Assembly (NCBI GenBank): GCA_002360925.1
Contig: DERN01000013.1
Coordinates: 1-64,000 of the forward strand
Direction: 5' to 3'
Length of the DNA stretch: 64,000 nucleotides
Source of the DNA: Flavobacteriaceae bacterium UBA3339
GTDB lineage: Bacteria > Bacteroidota > Bacteroidia > Flavobacteriales > Flavobacteriaceae
A program made the translations under genes and the position numbers. Each line of letters starts with the position of its first letter. Position 1 is the first letter of the stretch. The notes under the pieces were generated by a model that worked only from the letters and a program-made list of their open reading frames with translations, did not search any database and had not been told where the DNA came from. Shown in pieces: positions 18,846-27,823 of this stretch.

Positions 18846-21800
18846 AACTTAAACCCAAGACCAAAATTCAATAATATTTTTTCTTCTTTACTTGCAAAAG
18901 CACCAATATGCGCGCTAAACGAATCTAAAGCATTTAACCACAAACCGCCTCCATAACTTTGGTGCCATTTATTGTTTTCATCAAAATCGCTCCAAACTTT
19001 TCCAATGTCGTAACCTGCATAAATTCCGTATGACAACGGAATTAACGAATTATTGATTTGTTGCATTTTAAAACGTAAATCCTGACTGGTTACAAAAGCA
19101 GCATCGCCGATAAAACGCTGTTGACGAAATCCTCTTAAACCGTTATTTTGCCCGATTGAAGCAGCTTGATAGAAATGATAATCGTTTCCAAAAACCTTTT
19201 CAACCAAATACGAAGACGACCAAGTTAATTTTTTATTCTGCGTAAACGGAACTACAAAATTCAATTTAGAACGCAAATATTGATTGTTTTGATTAAAATC
19301 GTCTGTTAAAAATCGAGTTCCGAATAAAAACGAAAAAGCCAATCCTGTTGTAGGTTCAGACGAACTATCGTAATTCTCGAATTCATATTGCAAACGTGCT
19401 CCGGCATAATTTGTTCGATCGTACGAATCATTTAAATCGGTAATTAATTGTTCATCAATCAAACGATTATTAGTTTTTTCAATCTTTGTCGATTCATACG
19501 TTGCGCCAACCAAAAAGGAACTTCCGTTTCGTCCTTTCCATTCGTACGAAGGTTTTAATTCGAATTGAGAAGTACGCACACGATAATAATTTCGTTCAAA
19601 GGCTTCGTGATCGTATGTTTCAAGATTTTCTTTTCCAAAAAAGTTTCTCGAAAAGTTAGAAGAAGTCGCCAAAGCTTCGATGTTTATAAAACCAGAATTC
19701 GAATAATCTTTAAAGCTTCCTTTGTAAGTTGCGATAAATCCTGAAGTGGCAAAATCGAATTTTGCGCCAAGCTGATGTTTTTGCGAATACGGATTTTGAT
19801 TAAATTTATTAACCACATACGAACCGTTAATTCCCAACATAACGCCGTTGTCTTTGTTATAACCAATGTTTGGTAAAAGCGAGAAAATATTGATCGGCGT
19901 TTTTCTGTAATCGTATTGATTTAACGCATATTGATCGCGCAAAACAAAACGAGCATTTCCTTTATTTTTAAGCGTATTGTTTTTCGATTTGTAATCAAAA
20001 ACAGTAACTGCATTTTTAGATTGAATATCGTAAACATCGTTATTTCGTCCGCCGATAATTTTTAATTTAATAGGCGATTTTTCTCCTTCAACTACAATTT
20101 CATCGTCGTCATCTAAAGCGTAAACCCAAATTTCTTTAGTCGATTTTGGAAGATATGTATAACTCGCCGTTAAAACTTCGCCTGTTTTTTTGTTTCTAAA
20201 ATGATCGATTGTTATTTTATCTGTCGAAGTTTTAATAATGAATTTATCTTTTTTATTTGTTCCAGCTACGATTCCATATTTAAATAATTCGTTGTAATAA
20301 GTTTCAGAAAAATCGACTAATTTAGATCGTCTTGCTTTTAGAATCGATTTTATTTCATTTGTATATTGATCTTTTATTTCTTGTGGTAAAAGATTAAAAG
20401 TTTCTTCAATTACTTCATCATTAATAGATTCTACAACTTGCTGAGCCGTTTTTTTCCAATCTAAAACCGATGTGCTTTGCAAAAAGATTTTATCTAACGG
20501 AAAAGCCGATTTTGTTATCCAACGCGGATTTGCAAAATCTTCGGTATAATTCTGCATATGTCGTAAAGCGGGAAGTTTGTTCAATAAATGCAATAAATTT
20601 CCGTCTAATTTAGCAAAAGCCTGGTCGCGATCTCTTGGAATTGGCTGATAAATTACTTCGTTCCCTTTTTTCTTTTCTGTCCAACGCCATTGATCTGCAT
20701 GACGATCCCAATCGCCAATTAGAAAATCGAAAATACGAGCACGCAAATACATTTCGGTATCTATTTTGTATTTTTCGTCTTTCTCTAAATTCACCAAAAG
20801 ATCTTCGGTACTTATAATATCATCGCCATTTCCGAACGAAGCAATTTCTTTTTGAGATTTGTGCGGACGTTCTTCTATCATATACAATTCATCGCCATAC
20901 ATCTCGTTATATTTTCCTAAAACATTCTGTTTTGGCACAAAATACAATTTAGGATTGGTGTGATATAGTTGAACCGCATCAGATAAATGCCCGATAATAA
21001 AAGGTGTGTACGGATGCGAAGTTGTGTAATGATCGTCGATTAAATCTAAAACCGCTGTGTTGTTTAAACGCTCTTTTACATAAGTATCTTTAAAAATTGC
21101 TGATTGTAAAAACTGCGTTGAACTTTTACGTAAACCGCGCATTACAAATTGTTTTCCTTCCGAATCTTGTAATCGTAAAGAAAGTGATTGATTTCCTCCG
21201 CCTGAAATTATCGGCGTTAATCCGCCTTCTATAATAGACAAATCGGCAACCGGAACTGTTACTTTTGTTCCGTAAACGCTGCGATAATGCTTTCCGAATA
21301 AAAAACGATGAAATCCTGATTTTTGAACTGCTTTTTCAGAATAAACCGAAGCTTTTGTTTCGGTTTGTGTTATTTCAGGATAATCCGAACTTACTTCAAC
21401 TGGTGTTATAATCGTTTTTTGAAAGCTAATTTCTTCTTTTAAATCATCATTCATTGTATGGATAGTCAAATCGACCTGATTATTATCGTAAAGTTTCAAT
21501 GTAGCAAAACCTAATTTTCCAACAGAATAACTTGTAAATTGTACACTTCTAGCCTCTTCGGTTTTAGAACCTGCTCCACTGATTAATTGTTTAATTCCGT
21601 CGGCTTCTATGTATTGCAAATTATGTTCGTGCCCCGAAACAAAAACTACTTGTTCCTGATTTTTTGTAATGGTTTTTAAACGATTTGTCAACATTTGGTA
21701 ATATTTATGCTGCATATCGGCAGAACTTGCGCCAGTTGTTTTTCGCAGATAATTCCCAATAGTTCCCAAAATCGGAAGCGGAATGTTTTTATAAGGATAT

Positions 21801-22540
21801 AAATGATTGCGAGCCGAAAAATATCCGCCATGCGAACCGTTCGTCAACATAGGATGATGAATAGCAACAATCGTTATTTTGTTTTGATTTTTGTTGATTA
21901 AGCTTCTAAATTCCTCAAAGAAATCTTCGCGTGTTTTAATGAAACTTCCTTCGTTAATATTTGCGTGTCTGTCCCAATTTTGAATAAACCATTCGCTGTC
22001 AATCGTAATAATTGTAAGTTTTTCATTAACATCAATTGCATCAATCGCTTCGTATTTCTTAGGAAGAAACGATTTCTTTCCCAATTTAGCTTCGATATAT
22101 TCTTTCTGAGCAATTAATCCATCTAAACCGTGATACCAATCGTGATTTCCTGCCAAAAATATGGTTGAACCATCAACATATTGAGCCAAATTAATTTGTG
22201 CATCGATTTTTTGTTCTGCTAAAACTCGGTTTTTACTTGTCTCTTTCGGCATTCCTAAAGGATAAATATTATCGCCAATAAAAAGCAAAGTTTGTTTAGT
22301 GTTTTGTTCTTTTAAATATCCTTCGACCGAACTTAAAAGTTGTTGACCTTTCAGTTCATCAGCATTTCCGGCATCGCCAACAACCACGATTTCGTGCAAT
22401 AAATCCCCTTTATTCTCGTTAATGATCATATCTTTCTTAAAGTCGTTTCCTATTTGTTCATGGAACGATGCACAGGCTGTCAATAAAGACACGGTAACTA
22501 TTAAGAAAGTTATTTTTGTTGTATATAATTTTAATTTCAT
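18842..22540 (-). CDS. Outer-membrane metallophosphoesterase with kinase-like middle region and barrel
   Basis: 1232 residues with a lipoprotein signal (lipobox LLTACAS, Cys23). Residues about 50-350 are a calcineurin-like phosphoesterase with GDAGNADE (55-62), GDNIYP (89-94), GNHDW (131-135), HH (228-229) and GHEH (303-306). About 440-700 contains 'IFDFLIGDWDRHADQWRW' (603-620) and 'PIPRDRDQAFA' (634-643), resembling the catalytic and metal loops of FAM20/HipA/CotH-type kinases. From about 880 to the end are alternating strands of a surface-antigen/BamA-like barrel, closing with 'ILLNFGLGFKF'. Such fusions recur in Bacteroidota, but the substrate is unknown. The HD-domain gene starts only 24 bp away on the other strand. 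Confidence 0.8.
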   Translation of the reverse strand: MKLKLYTTKITFLIVTVSLLTACASFHEQIGNDFKKDMIINENKGDLLHEIVVVGDAGNADELKGQQLLSSVEGYLKEQNTKQTLLFIGDNIYPLGMPKETSKNRVLAEQKIDAQINLAQYVDGSTIFLAGNHDWYHGLDGLIAQKEYIEAKLGKKSFLPKKYEAIDAIDVNEKLTIITIDSEWFIQNWDRHANINEGSFIKTREDFFEEFRSLINKNQNKITIVAIHHPMLTNGSHGGYFSARNHLYPYKNIPLPILGTIGNYLRKTTGASSADMQHKYYQMLTNRLKTITKNQEQVVFVSGHEHNLQYIEADGIKQLISGAGSKTEEARSVQFTSYSVGKLGFATLKLYDNNQVDLTIHTMNDDLKEEISFQKTIITPVEVSSDYPEITQTETKASVYSEKAVQKSGFHRFLFGKHYRSVYGTKVTVPVADLSIIEGGLTPIISGGGNQSLSLRLQDSEGKQFVMRGLRKSSTQFLQSAIFKDTYVKERLNNTAVLDLIDDHYTTSHPYTPFIIGHLSDAVQLYHTNPKLYFVPKQNVLGKYNEMYGDELYMIEERPHKSQKEIASFGNGDDIISTEDLLVNLEKDEKYKIDTEMYLRARIFDFLIGDWDRHADQWRWTEKKKGNEVIYQPIPRDRDQAFAKLDGNLLHLLNKLPALRHMQNYTEDFANPRWITKSAFPLDKIFLQSTSVLDWKKTAQQVVESINDEVIEETFNLLPQEIKDQYTNEIKSILKARRSKLVDFSETYYNELFKYGIVAGTNKKDKFIIKTSTDKITIDHFRNKKTGEVLTASYTYLPKSTKEIWVYALDDDDEIVVEGEKSPIKLKIIGGRNNDVYDIQSKNAVTVFDYKSKNNTLKNKGNARFVLRDQYALNQYDYRKTPINIFSLLPNIGYNKDNGVMLGINGSYVVNKFNQNPYSQKHQLGAKFDFATSGFIATYKGSFKDYSNSGFINIEALATSSNFSRNFFGKENLETYDHEAFERNYYRVRTSQFELKPSYEWKGRNGSSFLVGATYESTKIEKTNNRLIDEQLITDLNDSYDRTNYAGARLQYEFENYDSSSEPTTGLAFSFLFGTRFLTDDFNQNNQYLRSKLNFVVPFTQNKKLTWSSSYLVEKVFGNDYHFYQAASIGQNNGLRGFRQQRFIGDAAFVTSQDLRFKMQQINNSLIPLSYGIYAGYDIGKVWSDFDENNKWHQSYGGGLWLNALDSFSAHIGAFASKEEKILLNFGLGFKF

Positions 22541-22564
22541 AATTTTAGCTATAAAAAATCAGTA

Positions 22565-23749
22565 ATGGATCTTTTAAATCAAGCCGAAGCTTTCATCTTT
22601 CAATTATTCAAAGATAAGTTATCTTCAGAATATATTTACCACGATTATTTGCATACTTTACGTGTTGTAAGTGCTTTAAACGAATTGATTAAGGGTGAAA
22701 ATATCTCGGAACCTGATGCTACGGAATTGCGTTTGGCTGGTTGGTTTCATGATTCGGGTTATGTTTTAGGTTCTGATAATCATGAAGAAAGAAGCTGCGA
22801 GGTTTTTAAAGGTTTTATTTCGGAAAATAATATTCAAGGAGTAAATGTTGATCTTGTTTGCCGTTTGATTCTTTCGACAAAATGCGGTCATCAGCCCGAA
22901 AATATTTTGGAAATGTGTATGCGTGATGCCGATTTTTATCATTTTACTCTTGATAATTATCCGCAAGTTTGTGGTTTACTAAAAAACGAAGTAGAAACTA
23001 TTAAAAAAACACAGTTTTCGGACATTGATTGGGGAATGCAAAATTTAAAAATGCTTTCTAAACTTCATTATTATTTTACTGATTATGCAAAAGAACATTG
23101 GCAACCTAAAAAGGAGCAGAATATCTTTAAATTACACGAAAGTTTAGAAAAACTAAGTTCGGCTGAAAAAAAAGTTACGAATAAAGAGCTTAAAGAAAAA
23201 AAACTTGAAAAATTAGAGCGTCCCGAAAGAGGAATTGACACTTTGTTTAGAGTTACGCTTAATAATCATACACAATTAAGTGCAATTGCCGATAGTAAAG
23301 CGAACATTTTACTTTCGGTAAACTCAATTATCATTTCTATTACTTTAACTGCTATTATTCCAAAATTAGACAGCCCGAGTAACGCACATTTAATTATTCC
23401 GACGTTTACACTATTATTATTTAGTGTGGTAACAATTGTGGTAACGATTATGGCAACAAAACCAAAAGTAAGTTCAAAACCTATTTCAAAGGAAGATATT
23501 CAATCTCGTTCTGCTAATATTTTATTTTTCGGGAATTTCCATCAATTAGCGTTACAAGATTTTAACGACGCTATGAACGATTTAATGAAAGATCGAAATT
23601 ATTTATACGACACCCTAATTAAAGATTTGTATTATTTAGGTTTAGTTTTAAATAAAAAATACAAATTATTAAGCGTTTCATACACCGTTTTTATGATCGG
23701 AATGATTGTTTCGGTTTCTGCATTTTGCTTAGCTTTTATTAGGATTTAA
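22565..23749 (+). CDS. HD phosphohydrolase fused to a Pycsar-effector-like membrane domain
   Basis: Residues 1-190 are an HD-type metal phosphohydrolase: YHDYLH (25-30), the HD pair His62-Asp63 in 'WFHDSGY', then DAD (121-123). After a charged linker, residues about 225-394 match my memory of the PycTM/DUF5706 type: 'NNHTQLSAIADSKANILLSV', two helices (about 247-265 and 276-297), a polar stretch with 'FFGNF', and a last helix (about 368-390). Family knowledge: PycTM effectors disrupt the membrane on sensing cCMP or cUMP. No cyclase of the usual pycC form is adjacent. It could be a chromosomal housekeeping relative rather than a defence effector. Confidence 0.72.
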   Translation: MDLLNQAEAFIFQLFKDKLSSEYIYHDYLHTLRVVSALNELIKGENISEPDATELRLAGWFHDSGYVLGSDNHEERSCEVFKGFISENNIQGVNVDLVCRLILSTKCGHQPENILEMCMRDADFYHFTLDNYPQVCGLLKNEVETIKKTQFSDIDWGMQNLKMLSKLHYYFTDYAKEHWQPKKEQNIFKLHESLEKLSSAEKKVTNKELKEKKLEKLERPERGIDTLFRVTLNNHTQLSAIADSKANILLSVNSIIISITLTAIIPKLDSPSNAHLIIPTFTLLLFSVVTIVVTIMATKPKVSSKPISKEDIQSRSANILFFGNFHQLALQDFNDAMNDLMKDRNYLYDTLIKDLYYLGLVLNKKYKLLSVSYTVFMIGMIVSVSAFCLAFIRI

Positions 23750-23768
23750 ACATATTAAAAACAATAAC

Positions 23769-26147
23769 CTACAACCCAACAAAATCGCTATACGAATAAA
23801 TCATGAACAATTCAGGATCAAGGTTTGTATTTATGGTAATTCTAAGCGCTTCTAAATCGTTTATATCTTGTAAATCTTCTATTGTAACATGTTTTATTTC
23901 GCTTGAAAAATAGTTTTTTGTTTGTAAAAAATTCAAGTAATTGATGTATTCATTTTTTTCGACTTCATTCACATACACAATAACCAACTGATTTTCCTGA
24001 ACCAAACGTTCGGTCGAATTTTTAAGTGTTGCTTTTGCTAAACGTTTCTTCATAATTTCGAAACGAATATCGTTGTTTCCTTCTACATCGAAACGTTTTT
24101 CGTCCATTCTAAATCGAATCGAAACGGCTTCGTTATAAGCTAAAATCAAACTGGTTAAATTCATGTCAAAATTCAAACTTTCTTTAATTTTTTGATGTGA
24201 AAGCACTATTTTACACATGACCTGAATTTGCCATAAACGCAAGTTGTAAAGATAAATCGTATCAAAAATTTGATTTGGCGTAATGCTATTTCCTACAAAC
24301 AAATTATGCTCTACTCCGTCACTTCTAAAACGTTCGAAATAATGCGGATATACTTTTTGAATCGCAACTTGTTCTGAATCTATAATTTCGGTAATGTTCT
24401 TATTTATCGTTTGAATTGCCAAATCGTATTTTTTACGTTGATTTGAAAAACGTTGTGTTTTTTCATCTAACTGATCCATATATTTTTGAATCTGTTTTTT
24501 GAATTCACTTTTCTCTATCAACTGTAAAAATAACGGATGAATGGTTTGCGTTATATAATATTGTATTTGCGTTTCGGCTATAAATTGATGTTTTTTTAAT
24601 TGATCCTGAAGAAACTTTACTTCATTAATTCGTTGATCAAAAAGTAAACTTTGGTCGTTTGGCTTTGCTATTTCTAAAATGTTAAGAATGTCTTTTAACT
24701 GTTTTCTTAAATCCGAAAGCATTGCTTTATTTCTAAAACTTGTAGAGCCTTTTATATCGGTTTCGCCATAAAGTGGGAAAACATTTTCGAACGAAATCCG
24801 TTTTAAAACAGCATCTTTTTTAATGTCTTTTGAAAAATAATAGTTCTTTGCTTCTTCTTCGAATTTCCAATTGACACTTGGATGAATTGTTGTATATTCT
24901 CGTTGAATAATGGCATCGACTTCGTTTTTTAACTCATAATAATAACGCTCAAACGTATCATTTATCAAAGGCATTACATCGTTTAATTTATTTGCATTTA
25001 TGGTATTTAAAGCATACGGAATTTCGCTACTTAATTCGATATAAGCCTGAAAAGCATCGGTTTTTTTAATCGGAGCTAAAATAAAACTTCGAATATTTTG
25101 AGTTTGTAAATAATCTAAATACGGAATCCATTCCTGTTTATGGTACAATTCTAAAATATCGGTTACACAAAAATAACCTACGGTTTCTTGAACATCTTTA
25201 AAGAATTTTCGAGCAGCATTTTGTATTTCTTTAGAAATCTTTTTTCTGTACAAACAAAAAACACTTTCAAAATCAGTATGCATTGGCATATCGATAAATC
25301 CATGCGTGACATCGTTTACAAAAAAAGACCCGAACTTTAGATTGTTTAACTTAAAAATAGATCGGAATGTGTTTTGTGCCAACGAAATTTCGACTTTTTC
25401 CTGACTCGCTTTAAGAAGATTGGTTTTAATGTTCGAAATTGTATTTTCGACAGTAACATCGAACAAAGTAATAATTCCAAAACCTTTTAAAATCCAGCTA
25501 TGAGGCGGAAATTTCTCTTTCCAAATATCGATGTTATTAAAACTGCGCTTCAATAATTTAATATCTTCTTGTGTAATTTCCTTTGCATCTTCTGTCGGAA
25601 TCAATTCAACAAAATCTCCATTATAATTGATTCTATAATGACGAATTACGCCATTTTTATCAGGAATATCATAAAATAAAGGCTGCGACATATCGAAGTT
25701 TTCTCCGTACATGCTATTCAAAATCAAACAACAACTAAAAATGTAGTATTGATCGTTTCCGAAATCACGAATATTGATTTCGAATTCATCGCCTGCTTCT
25801 TTAATAATACTTTGAAAACGCTGAGTAAAATTGAAATTAAAGTTCTGAAAAGGCAAACTCACTGCTTTAATTTCATTATTTGTTAAAGCCGTAGGAAACA
25901 AATCGGCCAAAAGATTATGAATTAAATCTATGTTCTCGTAAATAACCTTTTTCGAAGTAATTCCGGTATAAAGTTCTGGGATTTTCGCAACTTCTTTCAA
26001 TAACGATTCGGCATATTTTACCCGATAAGGCGCTGTATCATGATTCGCAATTTCTGTCAACGCATCGATTACCTTATGAAAAGAAATGACTGAATAAAAC
26101 GGACTTACATCGAACTGATCAATATTTAAATTATTTACTTTAACCAT
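23769..26147 (-). CDS. Large GAF-like domain protein, conserved in Bacteroidota
   Basis: 792 residues, soluble, no signal peptide. I recognise it only loosely as the long GAF-domain-containing protein of Bacteroidota. A GAF-like region may lie at about 255-400, where 'GYFCVTDILELYHKQEWIPY' and 'NIRSFILAPIKKTDAFQAYI' alternate strand and helix. A conserved-looking motif PLYGETDIKGSTSFRN (458-473) follows, then heptad-rich helices (about 475-610). The N-terminal 240 residues are unassigned. It is convergent with the HD gene, 19 bp apart. A minus-strand TAAATTTG (26165-26172) is a plausible -7 element 17 bp upstream. Confidence 0.5.
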   Translation of the reverse strand: MVKVNNLNIDQFDVSPFYSVISFHKVIDALTEIANHDTAPYRVKYAESLLKEVAKIPELYTGITSKKVIYENIDLIHNLLADLFPTALTNNEIKAVSLPFQNFNFNFTQRFQSIIKEAGDEFEINIRDFGNDQYYIFSCCLILNSMYGENFDMSQPLFYDIPDKNGVIRHYRINYNGDFVELIPTEDAKEITQEDIKLLKRSFNNIDIWKEKFPPHSWILKGFGIITLFDVTVENTISNIKTNLLKASQEKVEISLAQNTFRSIFKLNNLKFGSFFVNDVTHGFIDMPMHTDFESVFCLYRKKISKEIQNAARKFFKDVQETVGYFCVTDILELYHKQEWIPYLDYLQTQNIRSFILAPIKKTDAFQAYIELSSEIPYALNTINANKLNDVMPLINDTFERYYYELKNEVDAIIQREYTTIHPSVNWKFEEEAKNYYFSKDIKKDAVLKRISFENVFPLYGETDIKGSTSFRNKAMLSDLRKQLKDILNILEIAKPNDQSLLFDQRINEVKFLQDQLKKHQFIAETQIQYYITQTIHPLFLQLIEKSEFKKQIQKYMDQLDEKTQRFSNQRKKYDLAIQTINKNITEIIDSEQVAIQKVYPHYFERFRSDGVEHNLFVGNSITPNQIFDTIYLYNLRLWQIQVMCKIVLSHQKIKESLNFDMNLTSLILAYNEAVSIRFRMDEKRFDVEGNNDIRFEIMKKRLAKATLKNSTERLVQENQLVIVYVNEVEKNEYINYLNFLQTKNYFSSEIKHVTIEDLQDINDLEALRITINTNLDPELFMIYSYSDFVGL

Positions 26148-26231
26148 CTTGAATTGTTGTTATTCAAATTTACAATGAAACTTAAATCTTTCTAAATTAA
26201 ATGTAAATAAAGTTCATTTAAAAAATTTATA

Positions 26232-26239
26232 TACCTTTG
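26232..26239 (+). promoter_or_regulatory. -7 element of the trp leader and trpB
   Basis: Perfect TACCTTTG followed by CA, 22 bp upstream of the leader-peptide ATG. No clear TTG is present at -33. Confidence 0.6.
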
Positions 26240-26261
26240 CATTTGAAATTATCTACTTGAT

Positions 26262-26312
26262 ATGACAATGACAATTCAAAATTGGTGGAACTATCTTAAC
26301 CTTAATCCTTAG
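26262..26312 (+). CDS. trpL: Trp leader peptide (attenuation control of trpB)
   Basis: Sixteen codons reading MTMTIQNWWNYLNLNP and ending in TAG. The tandem Trp codons at positions 8-9, directly behind a promoter and ahead of a factor-independent terminator upstream of trpB, are the defining layout of a transcription attenuator. When charged tRNA-Trp is scarce, ribosomes would stall at codons 8-9 and let a competing structure form. It is too short to be found by ORF length and is supported only by position and codon content. Confidence 0.75.
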   Translation: MTMTIQNWWNYLNLNP

Positions 26313-26320
26313 GGGCAGAT

Positions 26321-26379
26321 ACGTTTTACCTATTTTTAACTATAGAATATAAACCGTTGGAGCTTCCTACGGTTTTTTT
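26321..26379 (+). promoter_or_regulatory. trpB attenuator: antiterminator segment and terminator
   Basis: The terminator stem is AAACCGT (26351-26357) / ACGGTTT (26369-26375), extended by GGA/TCC around the loop GCT, and ends in seven T. A segment upstream, ACGTTTT (26321-26327), can pair with AAACCGT with one mismatch, so it is a candidate antiterminator arm. A GGGCA (26313-26317) / TGCCC (26381-26385) pairing could also frame the region. The competition between these is inferred. Confidence 0.65.
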
Positions 26380-26399
26380 ATGCCCAAAATTTAAAGATC

Positions 26400-26543
26400 A
26401 TGAAATATAGAAATCAAATAAAAGCAAAGCTGTGGCGGGTTTCCGCCTGCATCACATTTTTAAGAAACCATTTAAAACACAAACATTTACATTATTTATT
26501 TAAATTTTTTCAACATGAACACATTAAATCAAAATACAGTTAA
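26400..26543 (+). other. Leader segment between the attenuator and trpB, with an unexplained short ORF
   Basis: A 47-codon ATG frame (starting KYRNQIKAKLWRVSACITF after Met) overlaps the trpB start in another frame. It carries a GC-rich hairpin GGCGG-GTTT-CCGCC (26434-26447) followed within a few bases by TTTTT. It could be an additional attenuation or coupling element, or chance. There is no strong evidence that it is translated. Confidence 0.3.
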
Positions 26544-27714
26544 TATAATTAATACAAACGAAGAAATACTTGTTACAAACGGACAATATGGTGCTTATGG
26601 AGGCTCTTTTGTTCCCGAAGTATTACAACATAAATTAGAAGAATTAAGTTCTTTTTTTGACAATCAGGTAAAAACAAGCGAATTTAAAACAAAGTTCATT
26701 CAGCTTTTAAAAGATTACGTTGGACGACCTTCTCCTCTATTCAAAGCCGAAAACCTAAGCAAGCAATTAAATGCAACAATCTACTTAAAACGTGAAGATT
26801 TAAATCACACAGGCTCGCACAAAATAAATAATTGCATTGGACAGATTTTGTTGGCAAAACAGATGAATGCAAAAGAAATAATTGCCGAAACAGGAGCTGG
26901 ACAACATGGTGTTGCCGTTGCTACAACTTGTGCTTTATTAGATATAAAATGTAAGGTTTTTATGGGAGCCAAAGACATAGAAAGACAATTGTTAAACGTA
27001 AAAAGAATGCAACTTTTAGGAGCTGAAGTCATACCAACCACTCGAGGTTCACAAACGTTAAAAGATGCTGTCGATGCTGCTTTAGAATATTATGTTACGC
27101 ATCCGGAATCTTTTTATTTGTTGGGTTCGCAAGTTGGTCCGCATCCTTATCCTAAAATGGTAAGTTATTTTCAGAGTGTAATTGGAGAAGAAACTAAAAA
27201 TCAGATTTTAGAAAAAGAAGGAAAATTACCCGATGCTATTTTTGCTTGTATTGGCGGCGGTTCAAACGCAATTGGAATGTTTTCTTCGTTTTTAGATGAT
27301 AAAGAAGTTGAATTATTTGGAGCCGAAGGTGGCGGATTAGGAAATGAATCACAAACAGCGGCAACATTAACTTTTGGAAAACCTGCAATTTTTCAAGGAA
27401 CAAAATCGTATTGTTTAATGGACGAAAAAAATAATCCGTTACCGTCTCAATCTATTGCTGCAGGTTTAGATTATCCTGGAATTTCTCCTCAACATGCTTA
27501 TTTAAATGATATTAAACGAGTGACTTACAAACCTATTTCGGATCATGAAGCAATTGAAGCTTTCAGAATTCTGGCAAAAACCGAAGGAATAATTCCGGCT
27601 ATAGAATCTTCTCATGCAGTTGCTTTGGCAATTAAAGAAATAAAAGATTCTCAAAAACTGGTCGTTATTAATATATCTGGTCGCGGTGATAAAGATGTTG
27701 AACGTGAATTTTAA
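26515..27714 (+). CDS. trpB: Tryptophan synthase beta chain
   Basis: PLP enzyme joining indole and serine to tryptophan, partner of TrpA. The PLP lysine lies in 'HTGSHKINNCIGQ' (about 98-110), preceded by 'YLKREDLNHTGSH'. The phosphate-binding loop reads 'IGGGSNAIGMF' and a late 'ISGRGDKD' is present. 399 residues and an N-terminal 'YGAYGGSFVPE' fit the TrpB1 class. It stands apart from any other trp gene in the window, yet has its own Trp leader and attenuator. Confidence 0.97.
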   Translation: MNTLNQNTVNIINTNEEILVTNGQYGAYGGSFVPEVLQHKLEELSSFFDNQVKTSEFKTKFIQLLKDYVGRPSPLFKAENLSKQLNATIYLKREDLNHTGSHKINNCIGQILLAKQMNAKEIIAETGAGQHGVAVATTCALLDIKCKVFMGAKDIERQLLNVKRMQLLGAEVIPTTRGSQTLKDAVDAALEYYVTHPESFYLLGSQVGPHPYPKMVSYFQSVIGEETKNQILEKEGKLPDAIFACIGGGSNAIGMFSSFLDDKEVELFGAEGGGLGNESQTAATLTFGKPAIFQGTKSYCLMDEKNNPLPSQSIAAGLDYPGISPQHAYLNDIKRVTYKPISDHEAIEAFRILAKTEGIIPAIESSHAVALAIKEIKDSQKLVVINISGRGDKDVEREF

Positions 27715-27720
27715 AATCTA

Positions 27721-27751
27721 AAACGGAGTGCGAAAAGTATTCCGTTTTTTT
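27721..27751 (+). terminator. Terminator after trpB
   Basis: Stem AAACGGA / TCCGTTT around a 13-nt loop, with a trailing run of T. Confidence 0.75.
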
Positions 27752-27767
27752 AATTCCAAAACTTGAA

Positions 27768-27823
27768 AACTAAAAAAATAGTTTTAAAACTGCATTTACA
27801 GTTATTTAACTAAAAAAATAGTT
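27768..27823. promoter_or_regulatory. Three BlaI-type operators at exact 20-bp spacing
   Basis: Three dyads of the form AACTR-N6-YAGTT start at 27768, 27788 and 27808. The outer two are AACTA-aaaaaa-TAGTT and the middle one is AACTG-cattta-CAGTT. The last ends directly before the -7 element TATATTTG (27824-27831), so a bound repressor would cover the promoter. They precede a BlaI-family gene, which fits autoregulation by a dimeric winged-helix repressor. Confidence 0.7.

Noticed and set aside
26313..26385. A T-box or riboswitch upstream of trpB
   Set aside because: No T-box sequence or conserved aptamer is visible; the Trp-Trp leader ORF with a simple terminator explains the region better.
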